A DNA stretch of 64,000 nucleotides. Source: Glandiceps talaboti. Lineage: Eukaryota; Hemichordata; Enteropneusta; Spengelidae. The translations under genes were made by a program, and so were the position numbers. Positions 11,255-20,990 of this stretch are shown piece by piece (positions within the stretch are counted from its first letter, which is position 1; every line of letters begins with the position of its first letter). The notes under the pieces are model-generated. The model was not told the DNA's origin. It saw only the letters and a list, made by a program, of their open reading frames with translations, and did no database searches. Location of the stretch: the NCBI RefSeq assembly GCF_964340395.1, contig NC_135553.1, positions 21,686,949-21,750,948 on the forward strand. Reading direction: 5' to 3'.

Positions 11255-11497
11255 TACTGGAAACAGCGTGTTTATTCCCTATTAGCTAGTTTGCCTCGAT
11301 AGCTTTCCTTTTCATCTGTTATTCTTTCCCATTCCATGTAGTCAAATACTTATGCTAATCCTGCCACTTTCTTGAATCACTGTACGGACCCCACTGGAAA
11401 CAAGTCTTTGACTTTCGTGGGTTATCCAAGTAATTCAACAATTTGTACCAGTTTTTACTTGTATATCTGCACTGTCGATCTTGTTGTTTTACTGAAA

Positions 11498-11520
11498 TAA
11501 ACTAAACTAAACTAAACTAA
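11498..11520 (+). repeat. AAACT pentanucleotide tail of the LINE
   Basis: The tract reads AAACT four times at the expected 3' end, about 245 bp after the RT stop. Short tandem tails of this sort are known for CR1/L2-type LINEs. Confidence 0.75.
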
Positions 11521-11817
11521 GCCATTCAAAGTGTCGCTATCTGGAGCATATGAGGATAGATTGTATGCAAATGAGGGTATTACGGACTGGCTGATTATGT
11601 AGAAGGGGTGCAAAATTTGGATTTGAAGTTTACAACCCTGTTTCGAACAAACACTTGTCATTTGGGCGCACAATGTGTAGAATTATGACTATAGCACATA
11701 TTACATTGTTTGACGTCAACAGTGTCTTTTGAAAAGTGGCAGTTTACTTAAAGTCTCGCGGACTGATTTCCAATATGGCGTCGGTCACAATGCTCATTAA
11801 CATTTTTTTTTGTTAAA
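11521..11817. other. Spacer between two LINE fragments
   Basis: This interval lies between the AAACT tail and an opposite-strand RT fragment. No feature is recognised in it. Confidence 0.4.
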
Positions 11818-12255
11818 TTACAAAAAAAAATCATAAAAAATAGAAAAGACGATGTGCTGACTTGAAATTAAGTTGGAGTCTGTGATCGTCCTTAAGTATA
11901 GAGGATGCAAACGCTTTACAAATATGCTTACGTCATAATTCTCAAGGGTTTCGATGTTAAGTAACTGTAGAGCCTGACTGTAGGATTGAAATGGGTATAT
12001 TATACAGAGTGCCCTCTTTTGGACACTCTCCAACGCTGCTCTGAGTTTGTCTGATAGTCCTCCCTGCCATACAACACTGGAGTATTCTAGGCAGGAACGG
12101 ACTAAAGAAATGTAAACGAGCTTTAGGTCCTCCTTGTTTGCACCATACCTATTCAGGACTCTCATGGTGTGTAGACGTTTGGATGCTTTGCTTATGATTT
12201 CATTAATAATATGTACATCCCATTTCAAGTTGTAGGTGACATTAGTCCCAAGCAT
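11818..12255 (-). pseudogene. Reverse transcriptase C-terminal fragment (second LINE family)
   Basis: The minus-strand translation begins MLGTNVTYNLKWDVHI, the lead into the thumb after the palm domain. It continues with ASKRLHTMRVLNRYGANKED, LVRSCLEYSSVVWQGGLSDK and VQKRALCIIYP, all standard landmarks of jockey/CR1-type RT C-termini. The catalytic palm is absent on the upstream side (12256-12450), where only weak remnants remain. It is a dead copy. Confidence 0.75.
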
Positions 12256-12454
12256 TTGTAAACATTAACAATTTCTAAGACAGATTGACCAATAACAAGG
12301 GGAGTGAGATCTACATCAGACTTCGAACAAACAGCCTCATTTCTTTGCATTTCTTCGGTTTTAACCTCGTGTGTTGGTCAGAAATTCGAGTTAGATCATC
12401 TTGTAAGTTAAATTTACTGGTATCAATAAAAATGTTCTGATATTGTGGTATCGT

Positions 12455-12600
12455 CCTAGAAAATAAATATATGGGTTCTGTGCTGGAATTACCGAAATCA
12501 TCGACAATAATGTTGTTTCGTTAGAGTGTTATTTATTTGCACTGTCCTATTTAATGTATAATAGAGCATTCTATCTTCAAAAAACTTTACTTATGACTAC
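12455..12600 (+). repeat. Detached 3' tail of the RT3 LINE family
   Basis: ATATGGGTTCTGTGCT, GAATTACCGAAAT, CTATTTAATGT and AGAGCATTCTATCTTCAA occur here in the same order as at 33800-33950, where they directly follow an RT3 fragment. No coding part accompanies this copy. Confidence 0.55.
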
Positions 12601-12607
12601 ATTGGCC

Positions 12608-12750
12608 AAATGGCGCAGTGACCGCGAAGCGGCTCAATGACTTCGCATGCGCGTCGTATATACGAATTTTTTAAAGGTCTTACCAAGGATGTATTGCAGC
12701 GCAATGCGTGTTCTAGTATTTATATGCGCATTCTCCACGCAGATGGCTAT
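12608..12750. repeat. GC-rich dispersed repeat, copy 1 (copy 2 at 14158-14325)
   Basis: GCGGCTCAATGACT, CGCATGCGCGTCGTATATA and GCATTCTCCACGC appear in the same order and orientation here and at 14158-14325. The unit is much richer in CpG than its surroundings. No coding region is seen. Confidence 0.6.
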
Positions 12751-12754
12751 ATAC

Positions 12755-13250
12755 AATATCAACAGCCAGTCACAAATGAGTTTACCGTGAGTGAGCTTAT
12801 GTGGTTTGCCTTGTAATGATATTATATTAAACATAATAAGCACTTGTAATTCAGGACAATGGTATACAGCCAAAAATGGCTAACATCTAAGACTTGAAAT
12901 TTGTCCCTGAATAATAAAAGAGTCATCTTACACTAAAAGTACTCTAAATGGGGTTTTCGTGTAATGAGTACACATTCATCTTTTCTTAACTCTTGGCAAT
13001 TTTACAAAAATACACAAATTGATATCCTTCAGCATAGGTAAAACTCTGAAATAATTGAAGTATTGACACAATGATTTCTGCTGGCACACGATAGTTGGCA
13101 GTAGCTAACGACGGGCTTTGGTGAAGCTTTGTGTGAGACAGTGAACAAATATAGTTGGGAGCTCGAGTGAGAGCAGGGGCATGAGGCAACAATTCTGGTG
13201 AAACCCGAAAATGATAATGATGTGATACAGGTGACAAAGGCCCAAGTTAG
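12755..13250. repeat. Dispersed repeat family, partly mirrored at 20030-20190
   Basis: GCCAGTCACAAATGAGT and the following bases resemble 14900-14990. CAGGACAATGG to TTGAAATTTGTCC resembles 33990-34020. GGGGCATGAGGCAACAATTC (13177-13196) recurs inverted near 20160-20180 and in part near 15980. These shared blocks indicate a multi-copy non-coding element. Confidence 0.5.
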
Positions 13251-13288
13251 CTATGAGTCACATTTACATACCTATTTCTTTATTTAAA

Positions 13289-13420
13289 GTATATGTATAT
13301 GTTATTTGCCAAATACCGTTCCATATCTTGCTGCGAGAGGTAATTTTTTCTGGTATACCAGAAAAATTACCTCGAGCAGCAAGATGTGGAACAGTATTTG
13401 GCAAATAACATACTTATACG
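13289..13420. repeat. Large near-perfect palindrome centred at 13355
   Basis: The arms run outward from TGGTATACCA. The left arm contains GTTATTTGCCAAATAC, CATATCTTGCTGC and GAGGTAATTTTT. The right arm carries their inverted forms, ending GTATTTGGCAAATAAC. The arms are about 65 bp with only a few mismatches, so the strand can fold into a long hairpin. A decayed relative lies at 53705-53830. It is probably a palindromic MITE or transposon end. Confidence 0.85.
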
Positions 13421-14150
13421 TCACCTGCGACTATGAATTCATTTTTGAATGTCTAAAAATGCTGTTTCATTTAAAAATAAAATCACTTCCGCGTTATACT
13501 GTTGAGCGTAGTATCATGCACCTCTCTGATAACTGCAATGCGGTTGTTTACATGTCAGCCTTAACTTTATCATCCAATCAGAGTGCGCGTTTTGCTCAGT
13601 AGTATGACGTAATGTTTACTATTTGCATATCACTCAGCGATATATTCAAACTTATAACCATCAGCTGAAAAATGAGTGCGTCTTTGTTTTGCGTACTTTA
13701 TTCCATTAAATGTACATAAATGTTCGTGATATGCTTTGTTGTACTAGTTAAGCAAAAATTTCACCCTCTGTGGTGGTAATTTTCATATCCTTCATAAATT
13801 TAGGAATTCATGTTTACGATCGCGTGACGACCGTGCGTTCGCCGTCACTGAACTTTCACGGTTGTGTGTGGAATTTTTGTCTATTTCCCTGTGGCATAAA
13901 AAGTACAGTTCAAAGACTTGTTACAATGTATACAACGGTGATATTTTGTTCGATTGACAACAAATTTGACACTGGAAATGCTGGTTATAGCTCGATCTCT
14001 AGTTGTCTGCTAGATTTGTTTACAAGGGGACGTGCAGTGATCACGTGATACAACAAGCAAAAATACGGCTGTTGGTGAAAAATACGCCTGTGTATCTGCA
14101 GGACTCTCGACCAATCAGAATGCGAGATTGGTGACAGGTGACGTATAATT
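13410..14150. mobile_element. Possible non-autonomous DNA element with ATACGTCACCTG ends (tentative)
   Basis: ATACGTCACCTG (about 13415-13426) recurs inverted as CAGGTGACGTAT (about 14134-14145). CCAATCAGAGTGCGCG (13574) and CCAATCAGAATGCGAG (14111) sit near the ends in the same orientation. The interior shows no convincing protein. It could be one element nested beside the palindrome. Confidence 0.4.
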
Positions 14151-14157
14151 TAATAGC

Positions 14158-14325
14158 TCGCGCAGCGGCAGCGAAGCTGCCGCGTAGCGGCTCAATGACT
14201 AGTACGCATGCGCGTCGTATATACTATGCGAAAAAAAAATTGGTGGTTCTCCCAGGGATGCATCGCGGCGCGCAGTGACTACGCATGCGCCTTCCATATA
14301 CTACGTGCATTCTCCACGCGCGCGC
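14158..14325. repeat. GC-rich dispersed repeat, copy 2
   Basis: This is the second copy of the CpG-rich unit at 12608-12750, with the landmarks GCGGCTCAATGACT, GCATGCGCGTCGTATATA and GCATTCTCCACGCG. GGCAGCGAAGCTGCC at its left end forms a small hairpin. Confidence 0.55.
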
Positions 14326-14859
14326 TACCGTATCATCGTATAGCATAGACGACATAACATCACCATGCATTGCAATATTGTAACAGTAGGCCTGTCGGCA
14401 TCGAGGCATCACTGTACCTCAAGGAGAAATTGTTACAGTATTTGGAAGTTTGATGCACGGCGGCACGCGATACGGACCACTGATGCCATAGCGCAGTTTA
14501 ATTTCCGGGTTGTGGAAGTGTGGTTTTGACATTTATATTGTCGATAATTGATTTTTTTACATGTTCTAAAAAGAATAACTACTTTCTTATGTTTGTTGGT
14601 ACAGTAACTTTCCTAAATCATCGAGTTGAATTGAGAAATCGTAATGTTCGGCAACACGTCAACAAACATTTGTCCAACGTACGTTGGTGGAGGGTCTATG
14701 ATAAGTTGGCTGATTGAAAATGAACAATATTAATCTAATGGCTATGATGGTTTTTGAAACCAACAACTGCATAGAGTGTTGACTTTCTTTACTTCTCGTC
14801 CATGTCAGAGAATTAGATGTCATTCAATAAAATAAATTTTGATGGTCAATTCCCCTGGG
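14326..14859. other. Non-coding, nothing recognised
   Basis: No coding, RNA or repeat feature is supported. The plus-strand frame at 14520-14717 lacks domains and codon features that would make it credible. Confidence 0.4.
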
Positions 14860-14929
14860 AAATGACCCAAATCAAGTGTATCATCCCTGGCCCAGGCATC
14901 CGGTCACAAATGAATCTACCCTGCGCGAG

Positions 14930-15275
14930 CTTATGGGCTTTGCCTAGTTATGATATTAAACTCATTATACACGTCTACACATATTTGTTATTTTGGGTAT
15001 GAGGCCAGAAATGATTTGTACGTATGTATTTGTACACTTTCTGGAAACATTTTTAATAATCGCAGAAAAAGTTTATATAAATATGGAAGACTCTAAAAAA
15101 GAATAAAGGAAAAGAAAGTATACGGATAGATTTAGTCTGTAATGCTTTAATGGAACATGATCATGGTGCAAAATCGACTCTTAGTTCTCTCGCGATAGCT
15201 GACGCGTGACGCGCTGCTTGCCATGCTCGAGCTCCGAACTCAAGTTCCTTGCTTAAACTTGTAATACGGAGGGGT
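14930..15275 (+). repeat. Left member of a 5-kb-spaced inverted repeat pair
   Basis: Landmarks GGCCAGAAATGATT, TTGTACACTTTCTGG, CGCAGAAAAAGTTTATATAA, GGAAGACTC and TATACGGATAGA, then a GCTCGAGCT block, run left to right. The same landmarks run inverted at 19757-20060. The pair encloses LINE and DIRS debris. It could be two copies of one element in opposite orientation or the ends of one large composite. Confidence 0.7.
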
Positions 15276-15645
15276 AGGACACGACATCGAATTAACCAAT
15301 CAGGACGCTTCAATTCGAACATGTGATCCATGAATTTTCTCTCGAAGCTCGATACCACCTGCTGCCCTCTTGTGGTGAGATATATATTTCGCATGCTGCA
15401 GTACATTGTGGAGTCTGCGGGACATCAAAACAGATAGCCGAAACAGCACATTATTTGAAATGAAGCTCCGAAACGTCGCTTCTGTTGTGGGGGAAATAAA
15501 CAAAAAACGCAATTAATAATATCTTGGTTTAATCAATATTTGGTTCGAAGAGGTGCGGTAGGCTTGAACACACAGTTGATTCCAGTCTATATTATTTTCA
15601 AAAAATTACGTAAAACCAATCATTAAACATATCTGTGTCCAGGGA
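15276..15645. other. Non-coding, nothing recognised
   Basis: Two overlapping minus-strand frames exist here, but neither shows a domain or splice context. Confidence 0.35.
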
Positions 15646-15745
15646 AGGCGGCGATCACTCCGAACAAAACAAACGTCACAACACGATGAATAGAGGTAAA
15701 TAAGGACATCTATTCTAGCCGCTTTCACCACATCGGATTTTAATC
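15646..15745 (+). repeat. Near-identical 95-bp direct repeat, copy 1 (copy 2 at 17570-17664)
   Basis: From CGATCACTCCGAACAAAACA to ATCGGATTTTAATCAGATTG the two copies agree almost base for base. The clear difference is a short TATTC insertion near 15711. Such high identity against a decayed background points to a recent insertion or duplication. Confidence 0.8.
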
Positions 15746-16097
15746 AGATTGAGCATGCATGCATAGTTAGACATGCATTACGCATGTCATTGTTACGTCC
15801 CAGTCCGCCGTATTCTATTTATATTTCAGCGAGTTTCAAGTTATTGTATGTATTTTTCTGTGTATTTTAATTAAATAATTATTAATTCAAGATAATGAAG
15901 TAATTATAAACATAATTATAAACTTGACGGAACTTTTTGATATTGTCTTTATTCATGTTATTCAATTGTTGATAGACACCAGAATTGTTGCCTCATGCCC
16001 TTGGTGAGAGTTGAGTAGTGAGTCGTCTTTATTGCGTCCATCGAGCACGCAATCGTGAATATTCGAATATTCACTACATTGGAATGCACATGATTTA

Positions 16098-16145
16098 ATC
16101 AGCTGTGACGAAAAATAACAATATATGCAGCGCCAGCGTCTAGCG
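16098..16145 (+). repeat. Short dispersed repeat, second copy at about 34063-34110
   Basis: CAGCTGTGACGA and CAATATATGCAGCGCCAGCG are shared in order between the two loci. The unit is non-coding. Confidence 0.5.
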
Positions 16146-16375
16146 TTCATTCATAAAGTCTAGACCATAAAAAGCCGCCACTCTGGATGCCTATTCTGCC
16201 TGTGTGTCTTTTTTTCAAAAGTAACAAGACGTTATCGATGTAACATGTCAATAAATAAATAAATTCTTAACTTAGCTATAGCTATCAGACATGATACAGT
16301 CGGAACGCAGGTACGCGATTTGACCGTTAAATGCACTTGCGCAGGTTTTTCGCGCATGTTTACTACAGTCACAAG

Positions 16376-16399
16376 ATGGCCTGGACCGGGGTCAGACCA
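16376..16399 (+). CDS. Candidate 8-codon first exon (speculative)
   Basis: An ATG in strong context (CACAAGATGGCC) is followed by eight codons (MAWTGVRP) and a consensus donor (GTGAGTAC). No second exon was located, and the identity of any gene is unknown. Chance occurrence is possible. Confidence 0.15.
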
Positions 16400-17569
16400 G
16401 TGAGTACTATTACTTTAGCATCCGTCTGTATTTGAGAGATCCTGCATTTGTCATGTTTGTGTACTTGCTACATTTTTACATCGATAAATTTTCATTGGTT
16501 TTATGTAGATATTTTGTCAATCTAGGTCGATCTTGATGTTTTGAATGTAATCCTACGAAAAGTTTTATCGCCATTTACGCAAATCAAATCCGTAATTATC
16601 GGGTCGATATTTTGCGTTAACAAATGCGTCCTAAAAACAACTACGACATGCCATATATCCAGGTATACTTTTGAGTTGTTTGTTATGCACTTTGTGAAAT
16701 TTCGCTTTCACGAAATGTCACGACCTTTCCAATGGTTTACAGTGATTTGGAAATTCCGTGTTGAAAGTGTGAGATGGCCATGGCCCGGCATGTGGAGATG
16801 CACAGTGTAAAACGAAAGCGTTCGATTATCGAATTTTCAATTTAATCATTAGAGAGATTGTATATTGTTCATCATATTTTTAATTTTGCTGTTTCTACCT
16901 ATAAACAAGACCGTCACACATCGAATGTTATGCAAGTTCTCCTATTTATAAATTTTAGTGGCATTTGCTAACCACAACAATATTGCTACTGTGTATCATG
17001 TGTTGGAATGATTTCCCGCTAAAATTATCCATTATCAGTAATTTCCCCACCATTTCCGATCATCGATTAATTTCTTTAGCGATTATGTGACAATGATGTT
17101 GACTCTCAGGGGTAACAACTTAGTTATAAAATCTGACATGTCTCCATCTTTCCTTTTTTTCCTAGAATAATGGTCAATGATTCGATTTCACAACAAGGGT
17201 TATGACTGATATGACACACTGCTGTTGATCATCTATGGAGAACAATAGGTATTGTTATATTTTTAACTTGTCCACATTCTCTGGTTTAATTTATTTACTT
17301 GCTTGACTGATATTGATTAACTTTATTTACGATGATTTTTCAAACTTAAATGGGAATTAATTTACAGTATTAAAACAGAAGAATCTATTATGAGTGATTA
17401 ATAGTTTCAATCATTATACTTTTTCATATTTAGTTTTTGTTTTTAATTTTTTCAATGTCAACATGTTAAAATAATAGTTATTACTTTCTGCTGTACTCTT
17501 AGTATGTTTAAACTAGTGATGCTGCCAATGTACCACATATTATTGGAAGCCACTTTGAGTTGTAAGTCT
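16400..17569. other. AT-rich non-coding stretch
   Basis: Nothing with coding character or a repeat signature is recognised. The plus frame at 16541-16810 has no identifiable domain. Confidence 0.45.
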
Positions 17570-17664
17570 CGATCACTCCGAACAAAACAAACGTCACAAC
17601 ACGATGAATAGAGGTAAATAAGGACATCTAGCCGCTTTCACCACATCGGATTTTAATCAGATTG
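17570..17664 (+). repeat. Near-identical 95-bp direct repeat, copy 2
   Basis: This matches 15646-15745, starting CGATCACTCCGAAC and ending TTTTAATCAGATTGG. The two copies diverge immediately outside these limits, which defines the unit. Confidence 0.8.
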
Positions 17665-17849
17665 GATATACCCCTGACTAGACCTGCTGTAGGTTCCAAG
17701 ATGCACTGCGCGCTCTCCATGTGTTGTGTACGCACTGAGGGGTTTGCACGCGCTACTCTGGGGGATGGCTGTCACCTGACAATGTTATTTCAAACGTAAG
17801 AGACAAAACAGACTAACTGTGTAACATGTTCGATTAGCTTTTTTTGAAG

Positions 17850-18210
17850 CATCCAAATTATATTGATTTGAAGTGAGAATTTGGATTTATAGCCAATTGT
17901 TGAAAGCGATTCATTATCCAAATGGCCCATTAAAACTAGAAGCTCATCTTTTTAGAAGCTGAAGGCTATTTTTCAATTATTAAGCAAATTATATTGAATA
18001 TGAAGTGGTTATTCTGATATCCTAATTACTGAAAATCATTCAGTATGTAAAATACTCATTAAAAAAGTTACACCATCAATTGTTTTACACCCTGTGCACT
18101 TTGATATGATTAAAGTATGCACCAAATTATATTGGATTTGAAGCTTTCTTCCTTCAGTTATCGACTAATTGCTGAAAATCATTACTTATGCAACTAAATC
18201 CTAATTTTTG
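17850..18210 (+). repeat. Tandem repeat of about 132 bp, three decayed units
   Basis: CAAATTATATTGRWTTGAAG recurs near 17854, 17984 and 18122. Each is followed about 70 bp later by an AATTGYTGAAAATCATT-like block. The units are diverged and non-coding. Confidence 0.6.
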
Positions 18211-18270
18211 GGCGAATGGATATCCAGAATGGGTTTACAAACTGCATTTTAGGGACAATGATCGTGGCCT

Positions 18271-19276
18271 CTAGACTTTATTTTCTATTACGTGTTTTGT
18301 AACTGGGTGGACTAAATTGAAAGGAGGGAACACATACAATACCTCCGATTGATGAAATTCACGACTTTTAAAATATATCCCTTCAAAATCACTCTGTTGA
18401 AACAGGGCGACAAACTTTGGAATGTTAGTATTTGAGCTGCAAGCCTCAATGATATGTAGATCGAACTTTTGATCGAAGTGTAACCATGTTTCTTTTGGAC
18501 AAGGAAAAATTGGCGTGGTACATATCTCCAGAAACGGCGTCAGCGAGGTTAACGTTGTTTGCAGAATCATCGTATTGCAGAACTAATTTTGTGTTGTTTT
18601 TCAGGCACAATCTAAAGCATTTTTGATTACTTCGTTTAATATTGTTGTAGATGTAGATCGAATCGTCTTAGAGTTCCACGCCGGTACTAACAATCAACCA
18701 TAACATCTTCTCTCACGCTATTTATGTTATTCTCCAACATGACAAGGACTCAATACAGAGCTTCGGCTTCATTAACCACGATGGGACGTTGCTGCCAATC
18801 TTTTCCCCACATATCACCTATGGTCTGATTTGGATTATTGTTGTCTCCCAATTCGAACATCGCCTCCATTTGCTAGAACTGGCATTGGTGTAGGTTCCTA
18901 TGGTAACATGATGTTCTCGTAACCATCTAAACATACCCTGCCATCTTTACTGATTTTGTCATATGCCCGATATATTAACCGCACATGGCTTTGCTAAAGC
19001 AAAATATCTAATTTCTGTATATGCTCGTTAATGGTACAACTCGGTAAGAAAGACTCTTTTTCCTATGGTATCTAGAAGGCTTTTGATGGTATCTACGGTG
19101 AGACCTAGCATAATAAGAGACCCTTCGGGTGACAAGTCACCCAGCCTCGATATGCATAACTTAGGTAGTATAAGCGCAGCTAATTCTCTACTGGTAAGCA
19201 TTAGATCTTGTTCATTTTTCTGCTGTTCGAGTGGACCACCGTGCATGTCATCAATATCACACATTGTGTAAACCAT
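18271..19276 (-). pseudogene. DIRS-like retrotransposon remnant (RT end and RNase H region)
   Basis: Reading down the minus strand, an 82-codon frame (SRELAALILPKL, SPEGSLIMLGLTVDTIKSLL) leads into frameshifted sequence. That sequence gives MFRWLREHHVTI, a TYTNASSSKWGG block (the RNase H-like TDAS..WG motif), MWGKDWQQRPIVVNEAEALY and NSVREDVMVD. A last 99-codon frame contains IPKFVALFQQSDFEGIYF and YVFPPFNLVHPVTKHV. The order TDAS..WGG, NE.EA., VMVD and Y(V/A)FPPF is characteristic of DIRS/Ngaro-type tyrosine recombinase retrotransposons. Several frameshifts and stops make it inactive. I could not find a tyrosine recombinase domain downstream (17.0-18.2 kb). Confidence 0.65.
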
Positions 19277-19318
19277 GAATAAAATACTTTAATTGAGCCA
19301 CGCTGGAGAATATACTTT

Positions 19319-19663
19319 TCAAAAGAGGTGTGTTTTAACTTTGAAAGAAGACAGAGAAAGTGCATTGCGAATAGACGAATCCAGAGAGTTCCACAGCCTG
19401 GGAGCAGCGACTGAAAAAGCGCGTTTGCCATAATGCTCCTGGACATAGCGCGGTTCGAAAAGTTTCGTCGCTACTGCAGAACGTGTTAATCTTTCTGGCC
19501 TGACGACAGTGAGAAGATCCGACATATAAGTTGGTGCTTGACCATGAAGACATCTGTATGTGAGCATAAGAACCTTAAACTCAATTCGGTGGACGACAAG
19601 GAGCCAGTGTAAATCTCGGAGGACAGGCGTTATGTGTTCGTATTTCCTAGCGCGAGTGACCAA
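19319..19663 (-). pseudogene. CR1/L2-type LINE, extreme C-terminus of reverse transcriptase
   Basis: The 114-codon minus-strand frame shows the standard C-terminal signature in order: HITPVLRDLHWLLVVHRIEF, LMLTYRCLHGQAPTYMSDLL, YGKRAFSVAAPRLWNSL and FKVKTHLF. Only this 3' end is present, as for a 5'-truncated LINE insertion. It abuts the DIRS remnant on its downstream side. Confidence 0.85.
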
Positions 19664-19756
19664 ACGGGCGGCAGAGTTCTGTATACGTTTGAGCGATTAA
19701 TAAGATATTCAGGAAGATGGATATACAGGCTATTACAATAGTTTGCCTCACGCCCT

Positions 19757-20190
19757 TGGTTTAAGCAAGGAATGTGTTTGAGCTCGAGCACGCCAAGCAG
19801 CGCAGCGCGTCAGCTGTCGCGCGCTCACTAAGCGTCGATTTTGCACCTTGTCTATCCGTATACTTTCTTTTTCTTTATTCTTTTTTGGAGTCTTCCATAT
19901 TTATATAAACTTTTTCTGCTATTATCAAAATGTTTCATTTTTTTAAAAGACCAGAAAGTGTACATACATATAATATACATACATATAATATGTTTAATCA
20001 TTCCATTTCTGGCCTTATACACAAAATAACAAATATGTGTAGATGTGTATAATGAGTTTATTAAAATATACCATAAATAAAGAAGTAAGTATGTAAATGT
20101 GACTCATAGCTAACTTGAGCCTTTATTACTTGTATGACATCATTATCATTTTCGGGTTTCACCAGAATTGTTGCCTCATGCCCCTGATAC
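19757..20190 (-). repeat. Right member of the 5-kb-spaced inverted repeat pair
   Basis: This is the inverted copy of 14930-15275: TCTATCCGTATACTTTC, GAGTCTTCC, TTATATAAACTTTTTCTGC, CCAGAAAGTGTACA and ATTTCTGGCC appear in reverse order. Its right part (20060-20190) also mirrors 13165-13295, including TATGTAAATGTGACTCATAG and ACCAGAATTGTTGCCTCATG. Confidence 0.7.
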
Positions 20191-20559
20191 AAGCAAGGAT
20201 TTTTGGGCTATATCATAATTGGCATCACTCATGTAGGAGGAAGGTCATGACCGTATAAACGTATACGAGGAAATGTAGTTATCAAAGGAGACATGTAAAT
20301 GAAAAGGAAAGACATGTTAGATAAATTTCATCAGAAATGGAATGACTTAAATGGCAATATTGTGTAACAGTCAAAATTATCATGTAATGAGAAAGCAAAA
20401 CCTCCCTTCTTTGTATGTACTCTTTCTTTATTTCCTATTGTTCCACTTCTGTACACTTGTATATGTATACATTTTGTTTGAAAAGCAATAAAGACTGATT
20501 AAATATAAAAAAGAAAAAAAGAAAGAAAAGAAAGGAGACTGTTTGCTGACGACTTCAAA

Positions 20560-20990
20560 GATAGCTCTTGAACCATTGAAGTGGTTAGCCTTTAATCCCA
20601 TGGTGATCCAGGTTGTCCAGAAGAATGTTGAGATTTAATGTGCCAAAAGCTGTCCTGATAATTATGAAAATACCGACAGTAAGTAGTCCTTTGTCAAGAT
20701 TTTAAAAGAATATCATGTCTGCCTATGTACTTAATGAGTTGTTTCTTTATAAGTGGTTCGACACTTTTACTGAATACTGGGAGAATCGATATGAGCAGCT
20801 GGTTGAAGACATCAGAAGCAAATTATTTTTATAGACTAAGATATCGTTTGCTAATTTTAATTGATCGGGGAAAACACATTGGCTTAGAGAGTAGTTAATG
20901 ATATGTATGAGTGGAAGACCGATAATGTGTGCAGCATTTTTCACGGTTTTTGGGTGAATCTTGTCTTCCCCAACGGATTTCTCGATCGGG
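20560..20990 (-). pseudogene. Reverse transcriptase N-terminal fragment, decayed LINE
   Basis: In the minus-strand direction the translation gives EKSVGEDKIHPKTV, NAAHIIGLPLIHIINYSLSQ and CVFPDQLKLAND. After stops and frameshifts it gives TAFGTLNLNILLDNLDHHGI, matching the KAFDTLNH..LL.KL..HGI palm motif of LINE reverse transcriptases. The YADD-containing part is missing. Confidence 0.7.

Noticed and set aside
16541-16810. 89-codon plus-strand frame after the mini-exon candidate
   Set aside because: No domain, no supported splice link to 16376-16399, and unremarkable composition.
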